Notes under the pieces: generated by a model
Seen by the model: only the letters and a program-made list of their open reading frames with translations
Told to the model about the DNA's origin: nothing
Databases searched by the model: none
Shown: positions 36,368-44,846 of the stretch, piece after piece
Layout: each line of letters starts with the position of its first letter
Numbering within the stretch: position 1 is the first letter of the stretch
Position numbers and translations under genes: made by a program
Assembly: GCF_002307495.1 (NCBI RefSeq)
Contig: NZ_NTMR01000005.1
Coordinates: 1 to 64,000 of the forward strand
Length of the DNA: 64,000 nt
DNA from: Pseudomonas abyssi
GTDB taxonomy: Bacteria > Pseudomonadota > Gammaproteobacteria > Pseudomonadales > Pseudomonadaceae
Direction of reading: 5' to 3'

Positions 36368-36384
36368 CTTAAGGTTGGGTTAAG
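36368..36384 (+). promoter_or_regulatory. PmrA-like box upstream of cytochrome b561
   Basis: CTTAAG, five bases (GTTGG), GTTAAG. The PmrA consensus is a direct repeat of (C/T)TTAA(G/T) with five bases between; the first half is exact and the second has one mismatch. It lies 54 bases before the start codon. A longer direct repeat is also visible (TTAAGGTTGGG, TTAAGGTGGTG). Whether PmrA, or another OmpR-class regulator, binds here is untested. Confidence 0.5.
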
Positions 36385-36437
36385 GTGGTGAGCGTAACGT
36401 CGCGGCCACTTCTCCAAATTGCTTACAGGTACCTGCC

Positions 36438-36980
36438 ATGCACGCGTCGCCACGCCGTTATCACGGCCTTTCCATTGCCCTCCACTGGCTCATGCTGCTG
36501 CTCATTGCAGCCGTCTACGCCTGCATCGAGCTCAAGGGAAACTTCCCGCGTGGCAGTGAACCCAGAGAGCTGCTCAAACAGTGGCATTTTGCGCTGGGCA
36601 TGCTGGTCTGGGCGCTGGTCTGGGCTCGGCTGTTGGCACGCATGCTGTTGCCAGCGCCACCCGCCACGGTCGCCGCTGGCTGGCAGAACAAGCTGGCAGC
36701 GGCGATGCACCTCGCGTTGTATGGCCTGATGATTGGCCTGCCGCTGCTCGGCTGGCTGGTGCTCAGTGCGGCGGACAAGACGCAGGTTCTCAGCTTTACG
36801 CTACCGCCATTGCTGGCGCCGAACCAGGCGCTGGCCGGTCAGCTAAAGGAGATTCATGAGTGGCTTGGTGTAGCTGGCTACTGGCTGATTGGCCTGCACG
36901 CGGCTGCGGCGGTGCTGCACCACTATGTGCTGCGCGACGACACGCTCCGGCGCATGCTGCCGGGCCGGCAGCTGCGCTGA
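36438..36980 (+). CDS. Cytochrome b561 family protein
   Basis: A 180-residue inner-membrane di-haem protein with four membrane helices (about 12-31, 50-70, 90-112, 145-168). Candidate haem-ligand histidines are His16 (SIALHW), His50 (KQWHFALG), and the pair near 141 (EIHEWLG) and 154 (GLHAAAAVLHH). E. coli CybB (b561) oxidises ubiquinol with superoxide; the same role is plausible. It stands alone, possibly under a PmrA-like site, and converges on the PAP2 phosphatase gene. Confidence 0.9.
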   Translation: MHASPRRYHGLSIALHWLMLLLIAAVYACIELKGNFPRGSEPRELLKQWHFALGMLVWALVWARLLARMLLPAPPATVAAGWQNKLAAAMHLALYGLMIGLPLLGWLVLSAADKTQVLSFTLPPLLAPNQALAGQLKEIHEWLGVAGYWLIGLHAAAAVLHHYVLRDDTLRRMLPGRQLR

Positions 36981-37002
36981 CATTGACCTGCCCCTAGGGA
37001 CT

Positions 37003-37704
37003 TCAGGGCTGCTGGCGGCAACCGGGTAGCCTGCTCACCAGTAGCGTCAGCGCAATGCCTAGGGTTGCGCCGGTGAACACGTCACTCGGCCAGTGCACTC
37101 CCAACGTCAGGCGCGACAGGCCAACCAGCGCGATCCAGCCTAGTGCCAGCCCCCACCAAGTGCGGCTCTGTGCCGGGTATACCCTGCACAGGACAGCCGC
37201 CAATGCGCTGGCGCACGCGGCCGTGCCCATGGTGTGGCCACTGGGAAAGCTGAAGCTGGCCAGCTCCAGGGTGTCCCACAGCGCGGGGCGTGGACGGGCA
37301 AAGACAGCCTTGAGCAGCACCACCAGCAACGCCCCCCCGAGGCCGCTGAGGCATAGCAGCAGGGCGTCAGCGCGCCTGCCCTGGCAGACAAGCCAGCCGC
37401 TCAGCAGGGCGATCAGCGGAGTAAGGAAGAGCGCCGAGCCACTATGGGTAAACAGGCCAAAGCCGGACATCAGCAAGGGTGTCAGGCTGGCTCGCAGGCT
37501 CAGCAATAGCTGCTGGTCCAGTTCGGCGACCAGGCCGCTCAGCATCAGTGCCGTGCTGATCAGCGCCAATGTGAGCAAAAACAGCGGCAGGTGCAGCGCG
37601 GGAGTCGGGCCTGCGGGCGCAGCGCCGTCAGCGGGCCGCCGCAGCGCCAACCAGAGGCCGTACCCGGTGGCGAGCAATAGTGGCAGCATCCATGGGTTGG
37701 GCAT
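37003..37704 (-). CDS. PAP2-family membrane phosphatase
   Basis: A 233-residue membrane protein with the three-part lipid phosphatase signature: KAVFARPRP, FSFPSGHTMG and SRLTLGVHWPSD. PAP2 enzymes dephosphorylate phosphatidate, undecaprenyl pyrophosphate or lipid A at the periplasmic face. It has a hydrophobic N-terminal half with about three helices. The start is uncertain: ATG 37704 has no obvious ribosome site and a second ATG lies five codons downstream. It is close to lipid kinase and b561 genes. Confidence 0.87.
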   Translation of the reverse strand: MPNPWMLPLLLATGYGLWLALRRPADGAAPAGPTPALHLPLFLLTLALISTALMLSGLVAELDQQLLLSLRASLTPLLMSGFGLFTHSGSALFLTPLIALLSGWLVCQGRRADALLLCLSGLGGALLVVLLKAVFARPRPALWDTLELASFSFPSGHTMGTAACASALAAVLCRVYPAQSRTWWGLALGWIALVGLSRLTLGVHWPSDVFTGATLGIALTLLVSRLPGCRQQP

Positions 37705-37750
37705 CGATTATGCGCCGTGGCGGGCTGCCCAGAGGCGGGCAGCGGGTGGA

Positions 37751-38584
37751 TCAGAAGGTGTAGGTGCCGGGTGTCGGGTCCAGCACGGGCGGCAGCGAAG
37801 GTGTGAGCGTTGGCTCGGGCGTCGGCCGGGGGGCGGGCGGCGCGACCGGTTCTGGTTCGACGACTGTCAGGTGCTCAGCCAGGGTGGCTTGCCAGAGACG
37901 CTCGAACTCGCCAACAAAGCTGTGAAAGCTCTGCGCTTCGGCGCGCTGACGTGCGGAGTCAATGGCTTCCCGGCTGTTCCATACGGTCGCGCGCTGGGAT
38001 TCGCGCTCGGTGGCCTCGGCGGCTCCGTATACAAAACCGGTGCGGACATCGACCAGCAGGGCTGACGTTGTGGCGCTGACAAAGGCCTGCTTGTTCGGCA
38101 AAAAGCCCAGGGTAATAGCCGACAACGGACCCAGTGCCGTGCTCTCGACGTTAAAGCTGGTGTCCAGCGTATAGACCAGCAGCAGATCGGCCTTCAGGCG
38201 CGCAGCACCCAGGCGCAGGTCGCGCAGGGTGTTGAGTTCCTGCGGCAGGATCAGGCGGGTCATGGGCGCGACCGCACTGAGCTGGTTCTGGCTGGCCAGC
38301 CGCTGCAGATCATCGGCACTTTCGATATCACGGGTGGTGACCACGCTGAACTGGCCGCTGCCATAGCTGTCTGCTGTCAGCGAGTGGTAGCCGGAGGACT
38401 GCACGCGCACGGTAGCCAGGCGCGCGGGAAACTGTACCGCAGGCTCCAGGGACATCAGTGCGCTGATGTCTCCGTCGCCCAGGGCGGCCATATTGACCCC
38501 CGCGGCGGGGGTGGTGTAAGTCGCACAGCCTTGCAGGATCGACAGACCCAGCGCAAGGAGGGAGACGAGTATACGTCGGTTCAC
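37751..38584 (-). CDS. Outer-membrane-type lipoprotein of unknown function
   Basis: A 277-residue lipoprotein: signal peptide with lipobox LQGC (Cys at residue 20), then a mixed alpha/beta domain (about 40-215) and a Pro/Thr/Glu-rich C-terminal tail (VAPPAPRPTPEPTLTPSLPP). The body resembles uncharacterised Pseudomonas lipoproteins in which AGAARLKADLLLVYT-like strands occur, but I cannot name a family. The start is GTG 38584, with AAGGAA about nine bases upstream. It is followed by the PAP2 gene 46 bases downstream, possibly co-transcribed. Confidence 0.75.
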   Translation of the reverse strand: MNRRILVSLLALGLSILQGCATYTTPAAGVNMAALGDGDISALMSLEPAVQFPARLATVRVQSSGYHSLTADSYGSGQFSVVTTRDIESADDLQRLASQNQLSAVAPMTRLILPQELNTLRDLRLGAARLKADLLLVYTLDTSFNVESTALGPLSAITLGFLPNKQAFVSATTSALLVDVRTGFVYGAAEATERESQRATVWNSREAIDSARQRAEAQSFHSFVGEFERLWQATLAEHLTVVEPEPVAPPAPRPTPEPTLTPSLPPVLDPTPGTYTF

Positions 38585-38788
38585 GGCGTAACGTTCCTTG
38601 GGAAATAGAGTGGCGGACCGACTAGGATGTCAGTTGACAGCGGTCTGGCGGACCGCAAATGGTATCGCGTTGAAGGCGGTGCAACAATCTGCAGCAGAAT
38701 CTTTCTTGGCTCGTCGAGCGGCATTGATGCGCGTGGGTCGCCAGGACACGTACACTAGTCTCTTCGCATGTCGTCAGGGTAACAGCCA

Positions 38789-39316
38789 GTGAGTGAACTT
38801 TTTCGTATCGAACATCGTGATCCCGACACCTTCAGAAGAGAGACCCGGCGCAGCAGTGTGATTGTTGTGGTGGTCTTCGCGGTGCTCGGTATGGGGTTGC
38901 CGGCCCTGCTGGTTGCGTTGTTTGGCGGCGCCGATGGCAGCAATTTTGGCTGGAATCTGACCGGCGTCCTGCTGGCGCTCGTATTGACTGTGACCTTGGT
39001 GCGCACGGTGTTTCTGAAGCAGCGCTGGATGGCGTCGGCGGCCTATGGTTGGCGGCTCAAGCGCGCGCTGATGCGGGTCACCAACCAGATGCATCAGGTC
39101 AAGGACGGGGTACAGGCCGGCGACGAGAACGCGCTGCGAGTGCTGCGTTTCTACCATCTGGGTCTGCAGGAAATGCATCACCTGGAGGGTAACAGCAGCG
39201 ATATGCTGGAGCTGGTTGCCGAACGCGAGCAACTGCGTGAGACGTTGCTCGCCCGTGGTCTACCGGAAGATCAGCCAGCCCTGTATAGCGAGTGGCTTGA
39301 GGCGCTGAAGGAATAA
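38789..39316 (+). CDS. DUF3087 family membrane protein
   Basis: A 175-residue protein with two membrane segments (about 23-45 and 56-75) and a helical cytoplasmic C-terminal part (VTNQMHQVKDGVQAGDENAL and further). The start MSELFRIEHRDPDTFRRETRRS and overall layout match DUF3087, whose function is unknown. The start codon is GTG at 38789; AGGGT lies about ten bases upstream. It is alone on the plus strand between the lipoprotein gene and the ABM gene. Confidence 0.78.
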   Translation: MSELFRIEHRDPDTFRRETRRSSVIVVVVFAVLGMGLPALLVALFGGADGSNFGWNLTGVLLALVLTVTLVRTVFLKQRWMASAAYGWRLKRALMRVTNQMHQVKDGVQAGDENALRVLRFYHLGLQEMHHLEGNSSDMLELVAEREQLRETLLARGLPEDQPALYSEWLEALKE

Positions 39317-39363
39317 GGGCCGCTGCGGCCGGGTTTGCCGGGCTGAGTTCGGGCCGGCAGCGG

Positions 39364-39675
39364 TCACTTGGGTGGCATGACTACCCATTCAGGCTCATCA
39401 AACTCACCGATCAGGCGGATATCGCAAAAGCGTGCGGCGCCGCGAATGATGTCGGCCACCTCGGCGTTTGGCTTGCCTTCCATCGCGTCGCGCTGGGCCT
39501 TGCTGTCCCAGTGGGCGATGGCAATCAGCTTGTCCGGCGATTGCAGGCTGCGGTGCAGCTCGGTGCCCCGCGCACCGGGGGCCTGCTGGATCAGCTCGCT
39601 GGCATGTACCCAGGCTTCGGCATAATCCTCGGCGCGGTAGCCGGGCTTGATGGTGACCTCGAAGATATATTTCAT
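39364..39675 (-). CDS. Antibiotic-biosynthesis-monooxygenase-like (dimeric ferredoxin fold) protein
   Basis: A 103-residue single-domain protein of the ABM/dimeric alpha-beta barrel type: FEVTIKPGYRAEDYAEAW strand-helix start and IAHWDSKAQRDAM in the second helix region. Relatives range from haem-degrading enzymes to quinol oxygenases, and many have no known activity; no haem-binding His/Trp pair can be assigned with confidence. It is followed by DUF2845 upstream on the same strand with a 31-base gap. Confidence 0.7.
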   Translation of the reverse strand: MKYIFEVTIKPGYRAEDYAEAWVHASELIQQAPGARGTELHRSLQSPDKLIAIAHWDSKAQRDAMEGKPNAEVADIIRGAARFCDIRLIGEFDEPEWVVMPPK

Positions 39676-39706
39676 TGTCGACTCCCTGGTTTGTCGTGCA
39701 GCTGAC

Positions 39707-40009
39707 TCAGCGTCGTGTACTGTCGATTTCGACCAGCCGACCGTCGATGAAGCGCAGGCTGCGCACCATCACGTTGGTGGGGCCGTAGCTCCACTGCTCG
39801 ATATTGACGCTACCCTCGGCCTGGTAGCCGTCGGGGTCGATGTATTGCGGTGTACGCTCGCGGGTATCGGGCTCACCGCACGTCTCAAGCACCTCCGCGA
39901 TCGAGGCGCCGGTTGCGATAATGCCGTGATCACAGCGCATGGTGGCCGCCTGTGAGGCTGAAGCCGTCACAAGAGCGATGATGAAAACGGCAACGTTTCT
40001 AGCGGGCAT
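39707..40009 (-). CDS. DUF2845 small secreted protein
   Basis: A 100-residue protein with a signal peptide (cleavage after SQA near residue 21) and a DUF2845 domain: MRCDHGIIATGASIAEVLETCGEP, with two Cys likely forming a disulfide. The C-terminal part has the tyrosine/Asp repeat typical of the family (YIDPDGYQAEG). GGAGG lies seven bases before ATG 40009, which fixes the start against a longer 125-codon frame. Periplasmic or outer-membrane location; function unknown. Confidence 0.78.
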   Translation of the reverse strand: MPARNVAVFIIALVTASASQAATMRCDHGIIATGASIAEVLETCGEPDTRERTPQYIDPDGYQAEGSVNIEQWSYGPTNVMVRSLRFIDGRLVEIDSTRR

Positions 40010-40082
40010 GAGACGCCTCCTTCGTCGGCTTTGTCGCTTGTCATCATGCCTGCGTTGGCTCGTGAGGTCGAACTGCGCACAC

Positions 40083-40112
40083 AAAAAAGCCCGGCATCTA
40101 GCCGGGCTTTTT
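40083..40112 (-). terminator. Bidirectional terminator after glcB
   Basis: GCCCGGC, loop ATCTA, GCCGGGC with six A before it and five T after it on the plus strand, so it reads as a terminator in both directions. For glcB (minus strand, stop at 40126) it lies 14 bases downstream. Confidence 0.9.
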
Positions 40113-40125
40113 GTTGCAGCGAGGC

Positions 40126-42303
40126 TTACAGGCCGAACTTGGCCTTGAACTCGCGGCGGCGGCGGTGCAGGACCGGCTCGGTGTAGCCGTTCGGCTGCTT
40201 GGTGCCCTCAACGCACAGCTCAACGGCGGCCTGGAAGGCAACGCTGTCGTCAAAGTTCGGCGCCATCGGCTTGTAGGCCGGGTCGCTTTCGTTCTGACGG
40301 TCAACCACTGCAGCCATGCGCTTCATGGTTTCCATCACCTGCTCTTCGCTGCAGATGCCGTGGCGCAGCCAGTTGGCGATGTGCTGGCTGGAAATACGCA
40401 GGGTGGCGCGGTCTTCCATCAGACCTACATCGTTGATGTCCGGAACCTTGGAGCAGCCAACGCCCTGGTCGATCCAGCGTACAACGTAGCCGAGGATGCC
40501 TTGGGCGTTGTTGTCCAGTTCCTGCTGGATGTCGGCAGCGGACCAGTCGGTGCTGGGCGCCAGCGGGATGGTCAGGATGTCGTCAACGGAGGCCGGGGTG
40601 CGCTTGGCCAGCTCGTCCTGACGCTCGGCCACGTTGACCTTGTGGTAGTGCAGGGCGTGCAGGGTAGCGGCGGTCGGGGACGGAACCCAGGCAGTATTGG
40701 CACCGGCCATCGGGTGACCGATCTTCTGCTCCAGCATGGCAGCCATCAGGTCGGGCATTGCCCACATGCCTTTACCGATTTGCGCGCGGCCTTTCAGGCC
40801 GGTTGCCAGACCGATGTCGACGTTGTTGTTCTCGTAGGCACCGATCCAGACTGCGCCCTTGATCTCACCCTTGCGGATGAAAGCGCCGGCTTCCATAGAG
40901 GTGTGGATCTCGTCGCCGGTACGGTCGAGGAAGCCGGTGTTGATAAACACAACGCGCTCGCTGGCGGCCTTGATGCAGGCTTTCAGGTTGATGGTGGTGC
41001 GACGCTCTTCGTCCATGATGCCGACTTTCAGCGTGTTGCGGGTCAGGCCCAGCATGTCTTCAACGCGGCCGAACAGCTCGTTGGTGAAGGCCACTTCTTC
41101 CGGACCGTGCATTTTCGGCTTAACGATGTAGACCGAACCGGTGCGGGTGTTCTTGCGGCTGGTGTTGCCGTTCAGGTTGTGGATCGCGATCAGGCTGGTA
41201 ACCGCTGCGTCCATGATGCCTTCCGGCACTTCGTTGCCGTCCTGATCGAGGATCGCATCGTTGGTCATCAGGTGGCCAACGTTACGCACGAACAGCAGCG
41301 AGCGGCCGTGCAGGGTCAGGGTAGAACCGTCGGCCTTGGTGTACTCGCGGTCCGGGTTCATGGTGCGGGTGAAGCTGCTGCCGCCCTTGCTGACGGATTC
41401 GGCCAGGTCACCTTTCATCAGGCCCAGCCAGTTGGTGTAGACCACGGTCTTGTCGGCGGCATCAACGGCGGCAACGGAGTCTTCGCAGTCCATGATGGTG
41501 GTCAGTGCCGATTCCATCAGCACGTCTTTGACGCCGGCAGCGTCGGTCTGGCCGATGTTGCTGGTCGCATCGATCTGGATTTCGAAGTGCAGGCCGTTGT
41601 GTTTGAGCAGCACGGCAGTCGGGGCTGCGGCGTCGCCCTGGAAGGCGATGAACTGGGCGGCGTCTTTCAGGCCGGTGCTGCTGCCGTCTTTCAGGGCAAC
41701 GCTCAGCTGGCCGTCCTTGACGGTGTAGCTGGTGGAGTCAACGTGGGAACCATTGGCCAGCGGAGCTGCCTCATCAAGGAAGGCACGGGCAAAGGCGATG
41801 ACCTTGTTGCCACGGATTTCGTTGTAGCCCGGGCCCTTGGTGGCGCCGTTTTCTTCGGAGATGGCGTCGGTACCGTACAGTGCGTCGTACAGCGAACCCC
41901 AACGGGCGTTGGCGGCGTTCAGGGCAAAACGGGCATTCATGACCGGCACAACCAGCTGCGGGCCGGCCATGGTGGCGATTTCTTCGTCAACGTTCTGGGT
42001 GGTAGCCTGGAAGTCAGCCGGCTCGGGCAGCAGGTAGCCGATTTCCTGCAGGAAGGCTTTGTACTCGGCGGCGTTGTGGGCTTGACCGGCGCGGGCCTGG
42101 TGCCAGGCATCGATCTGCGCCTGGAAGTCGTCGCGCTTGGCCAGCAGTGCCTTGTTCTTGGGAGCCAGGTCTTTGATCAGGGCTTCTACACCGGCCCAGA
42201 AGGCGGCTGCCTCGACACCGGTGCCGGGGATGGCACGCTCGTTGATGAAGTCGTGGAGAACCTTGGCTACTTGCAAACTGCCAACTTGGACGCGATCTGT
42301 CAT
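40126..42303 (-). CDS. glcB: Malate synthase G
   Basis: Condenses glyoxylate with acetyl-CoA to malate in the glyoxylate shunt. The 725-residue length and sequence match the long monomeric G isoform (E. coli GlcB 723). Visible landmarks: [17 protein letters not shown], the catalytic region with [39 protein letters not shown], and the C-terminal [16 protein letters not shown]. It is a stand-alone gene, as in Pseudomonas, with its own terminator. Required for growth on acetate, fatty acids and alkanes, so it is a downstream partner of the alkB product in carbon flow. Confidence 0.97.
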   Translation of the reverse strand: MTDRVQVGSLQVAKVLHDFINERAIPGTGVEAAAFWAGVEALIKDLAPKNKALLAKRDDFQAQIDAWHQARAGQAHNAAEYKAFLQEIGYLLPEPADFQATTQNVDEEIATMAGPQLVVPVMNARFALNAANARWGSLYDALYGTDAISEENGATKGPGYNEIRGNKVIAFARAFLDEAAPLANGSHVDSTSYTVKDGQLSVALKDGSSTGLKDAAQFIAFQGDAAAPTAVLLKHNGLHFEIQIDATSNIGQTDAAGVKDVLMESALTTIMDCEDSVAAVDAADKTVVYTNWLGLMKGDLAESVSKGGSSFTRTMNPDREYTKADGSTLTLHGRSLLFVRNVGHLMTNDAILDQDGNEVPEGIMDAAVTSLIAIHNLNGNTSRKNTRTGSVYIVKPKMHGPEEVAFTNELFGRVEDMLGLTRNTLKVGIMDEERRTTINLKACIKAASERVVFINTGFLDRTGDEIHTSMEAGAFIRKGEIKGAVWIGAYENNNVDIGLATGLKGRAQIGKGMWAMPDLMAAMLEQKIGHPMAGANTAWVPSPTAATLHALHYHKVNVAERQDELAKRTPASVDDILTIPLAPSTDWSAADIQQELDNNAQGILGYVVRWIDQGVGCSKVPDINDVGLMEDRATLRISSQHIANWLRHGICSEEQVMETMKRMAAVVDRQNESDPAYKPMAPNFDDSVAFQAAVELCVEGTKQPNGYTEPVLHRRRREFKAKFGL

Positions 42304-42479
42304 GTTACACCCTCACTGTGCTGACAACCTGCGCGCTACGCGCATCAGGACGTGGAAATTGGAGACGCGGTATGTTACACGATGATCTGTTGCAAAGCAT
42401 GCCTGACGGGCGCAATTGTGCCGGGGCCACCGCAGATCAGGGAGTGACTCGCGGGTCATACCACCAGACGAGACACTCG

Positions 42480-43412
42480 ATGGACCAGGCTTTTTTTTCT
42501 TCCCTTGCCGACTCCCTGCCGCAGCTTGAGCCTGGCCGTGCTGCCGATGAAGCTGCGCGCCGTTATGCGGGTTATTACGGTATCGACTTTCACGACCGCG
42601 CGGCCCAGCACCTGGGGCGCATCGAGGTGGACGGTTTCAGCGTTGCCACGCAGATATGGAAGCCGCCGGTGGCCCGCGGCACGCTGCTGATTCTGCACGG
42701 CTATTACGATCATATGGGGCTGTATCGGCATCTGATCCAGTGGGCGCTGGAGCAGCACTACGCGGTGCTGGCCTTCGATCTGCCCGGGCACGGCCTGTCG
42801 AGTGGCGAGCGCGCCAGTATCGACTGCTTTCTGCGCTACCAGAAAGTACTCGACGGGGTGCTGGAGCAGGCGCTGCTGTGGCAACTGCCGGCGCCCTGGC
42901 ACATGCTGGGACAGAGCACCGGTGGTGCGATTTTGATCGACCGTCTGTTGCACGGTGAGCTGCCCGCACAGCTGGGACGCACGGTGCTGATGGCGCCGCT
43001 GGTGCGTCCGCGCCAGTGGCTGTTCTCGCAAATGGGGTTGAAGCTGCTTGGCGGGTTCGTGCAGCAGCTGGGACGACGTTTTACCGATAACTCCACCGAT
43101 GAGGCCTTTCTCGAATTCATTCGCTCGCGCGATCCGCTGCAGCCCCAGGTGCTGCCGGTGGCCTGGGTGCAGGCGCTGGAGCGCTGGATTCCGCGCATCG
43201 AATCGGCCGCCGCGGTAGAGCATCAGCCGCTGATCATTCAGGGGCAGGAAGACGGCACTGTGGACTGGCAGCACAATATTCAGGTGCTGGAGAGCAAGTT
43301 CGCCGGCCTGGACACCTTCTATCTGCCGACCGCGCGTCATCATCTGGCCAACGAGCACCAGAGCCTGCGGCAGCAGTATCTGGACTGGCTGGCACCGCGT
43401 CTGCTGTCCTGA
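42480..43412 (+). CDS. Alpha/beta hydrolase, lysophospholipase-like (Hydrolase_4)
   Basis: A 310-residue hydrolase with the serine nucleophile in GQSTGG (Ser146), an oxyanion-side LHGYYDHMG motif near 72-80, and a likely catalytic His in TARHHLANEH near the C-terminus. This is the monoacylglycerol lipase/lysophospholipase class. No signal peptide. ATG 42480 was taken because the hydrolase fold starts shortly after it; an ORF from 42318 has no similarity. It converges with the histidine kinase gene. Possible role in lipid recycling; substrate unknown. Confidence 0.82.
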   Translation: MDQAFFSSLADSLPQLEPGRAADEAARRYAGYYGIDFHDRAAQHLGRIEVDGFSVATQIWKPPVARGTLLILHGYYDHMGLYRHLIQWALEQHYAVLAFDLPGHGLSSGERASIDCFLRYQKVLDGVLEQALLWQLPAPWHMLGQSTGGAILIDRLLHGELPAQLGRTVLMAPLVRPRQWLFSQMGLKLLGGFVQQLGRRFTDNSTDEAFLEFIRSRDPLQPQVLPVAWVQALERWIPRIESAAAVEHQPLIIQGQEDGTVDWQHNIQVLESKFAGLDTFYLPTARHHLANEHQSLRQQYLDWLAPRLLS

Positions 43413-43438
43413 GCAGATGCGTTTAGCGACGGGTGACG

Positions 43439-44779
43439 CTAGTCGGCGGCCGGCAGGCTGAGACGCAGGGTGCTCGGCAACGCGGCGTCGAAGCTGACGC
43501 TGCCGCCGGCATTTTCGATCACCCGTCGAACAATCGGCAGGCCCAGCCCTGTCCCGCTGCTGCCCTGTCTACCCTTGCGAAAACGCTCGAACATCGCTTC
43601 CTGATGAGCCAGCGGCACGCCCTGGCCCTCATCGCTGATGCTGACCTCCACTGATTGGCCGTCGCGCCTCGCCTGCAGTCGAACCTTGCCCTGGCCGTGC
43701 AACAACGCATTTTCCAGCAGGTTGATCAGCGCCTGACGCAGCTCCTCTGCCTGTCCCTGACACTGCAGCCCGTCCTCTATCACTACCTCCAGCGTGCGTT
43801 GTTGTTCCTCGAACAGAGGCAGTAGTGAGGCCGCTACCTCGCGGGCCAGCCGCGACAGCGCGGTGCTCTCGCCCGATCTGGTCATGTGCTGCCCCTCATC
43901 CTGCCGCGCCAGTGTCAGCAACTGCTCGACTAATCGGGTGAGTTGACGCATCTCCTGTTCCAGCGCCGGCCAGTCCGGATTGCCGCTGCGGCGTGCGTCC
44001 TGCAGACGCAGGTCCAGCACTGTCAGTGGTGTGCGCAGTTCGTGAGCGGCATCGGCGATAAAACGCTGCGAGGCGTCGTAGGCGCTGGCCAGGCGGTCCA
44101 GCGCCTGATTTGCGGCATTGGCCAGGGGTTGTATTTCCCTTGGCAGGTCGGCCAGGGGAATGCGCTGGGCCGGTGCCTGCGGACCAATGTTCGCGGCCAG
44201 CGCAGTGGCCCGGCCTACGGGGCGCAGGGTCCAGTGCAGCAGGCTCAGAATCAGACCGGCGGCCAGCAAACCGAGCGGGATGACAAACAGCACACTGTGA
44301 CGCAGACGATCCAGGAGCAACTGGTTGAGCATGGCGCGTTCCGCCGCGTCGTTGCGCGAGACCATCAACACGGAGCCGTCGGCCAGGGCAATGGGCACAT
44401 TGATCACCTGCCCGCCGAAGGGGCTCCAGTGCCACCAGCTGTCGTGATCCTCCGGGGCAGGCAGGCGCAGGCGCCGCGGACGCGGCATGTAGTCGGCGAA
44501 GCTGTGCAGGCTGCCGTCGGGAGTGTAGAGGGTGTACTCCATTTCGTTGCCAGCGTGGTAGCGCGGCAACGCGCTGATCGGTTGATCGGCGCTGTATCCC
44601 TCGCTGACCGTGCGTGCTTGCAGCAGCAGAATGCTGCGCCGCAGATCGTCCCGGGTGCCGTAGGTATGCACCGCTGACAGGCTGGAACCCAGTACAAAGA
44701 CCAGCAGCAGGGCGACGAGGATGCGCAGACGCAGGCTGCGCCCAGATCTTGTCAGCTTGCTGTCAGCTAGCGCTGGCAT
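43439..44779 (-). CDS. Sensor histidine kinase
   Basis: A 446-residue inner-membrane sensor. A first membrane helix (about 17-36), a periplasmic region (about 37-160), a second helix (about 162-185), a HAMP-like linker, then a HisKA domain with His246 in AHELRTPLT, and HATPase with LINLLENALLHG, SDEGQGVP and GTGLGLPIV. The gene order is unusual: it points away from the TonB receptor, and the likely partner response regulator lies on the far side of that receptor. The PfeS/PirS arrangement next to siderophore receptors is the nearest model. ATG 44779 was chosen; a TTG at 44794 is possible. Confidence 0.9.
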   Translation of the reverse strand: MPALADSKLTRSGRSLRLRILVALLLVFVLGSSLSAVHTYGTRDDLRRSILLLQARTVSEGYSADQPISALPRYHAGNEMEYTLYTPDGSLHSFADYMPRPRRLRLPAPEDHDSWWHWSPFGGQVINVPIALADGSVLMVSRNDAAERAMLNQLLLDRLRHSVLFVIPLGLLAAGLILSLLHWTLRPVGRATALAANIGPQAPAQRIPLADLPREIQPLANAANQALDRLASAYDASQRFIADAAHELRTPLTVLDLRLQDARRSGNPDWPALEQEMRQLTRLVEQLLTLARQDEGQHMTRSGESTALSRLAREVAASLLPLFEEQQRTLEVVIEDGLQCQGQAEELRQALINLLENALLHGQGKVRLQARRDGQSVEVSISDEGQGVPLAHQEAMFERFRKGRQGSSGTGLGLPIVRRVIENAGGSVSFDAALPSTLRLSLPAAD

Positions 44780-44800
44780 AGTGGCGCCCGCCAATAATAT

Positions 44801-44815
44801 TGAGAATATTTATCA
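44801..44815 (+). promoter_or_regulatory. Fur-box-like site before the TonB receptor
   Basis: TGAGAAT, A, TTTATCA: a 7-1-7 dyad with two mismatches to the Fur pattern TGATAAT-n-ATTATCA. It sits between the divergent histidine kinase and receptor starts (68 bp between them), so both genes may be iron-controlled. Surrounding AT-rich sequence (AATATT repeats) supports a promoter region. Confidence 0.65.
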
Positions 44816-44846
44816 TTTGTATTTTTCATCAGGGGAGTCAGCACGC

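Noticed and set aside
40111..42324. A 737-codon open frame on the plus strand opposite glcB, and similar long antisense frames opposite ahcY (3502-5181) and tkt (8928-10445)
   Set aside because: These are mirror frames caused by strong GC third-position bias in the real genes; none has a ribosome site or family motif, and the sense genes are unambiguous.
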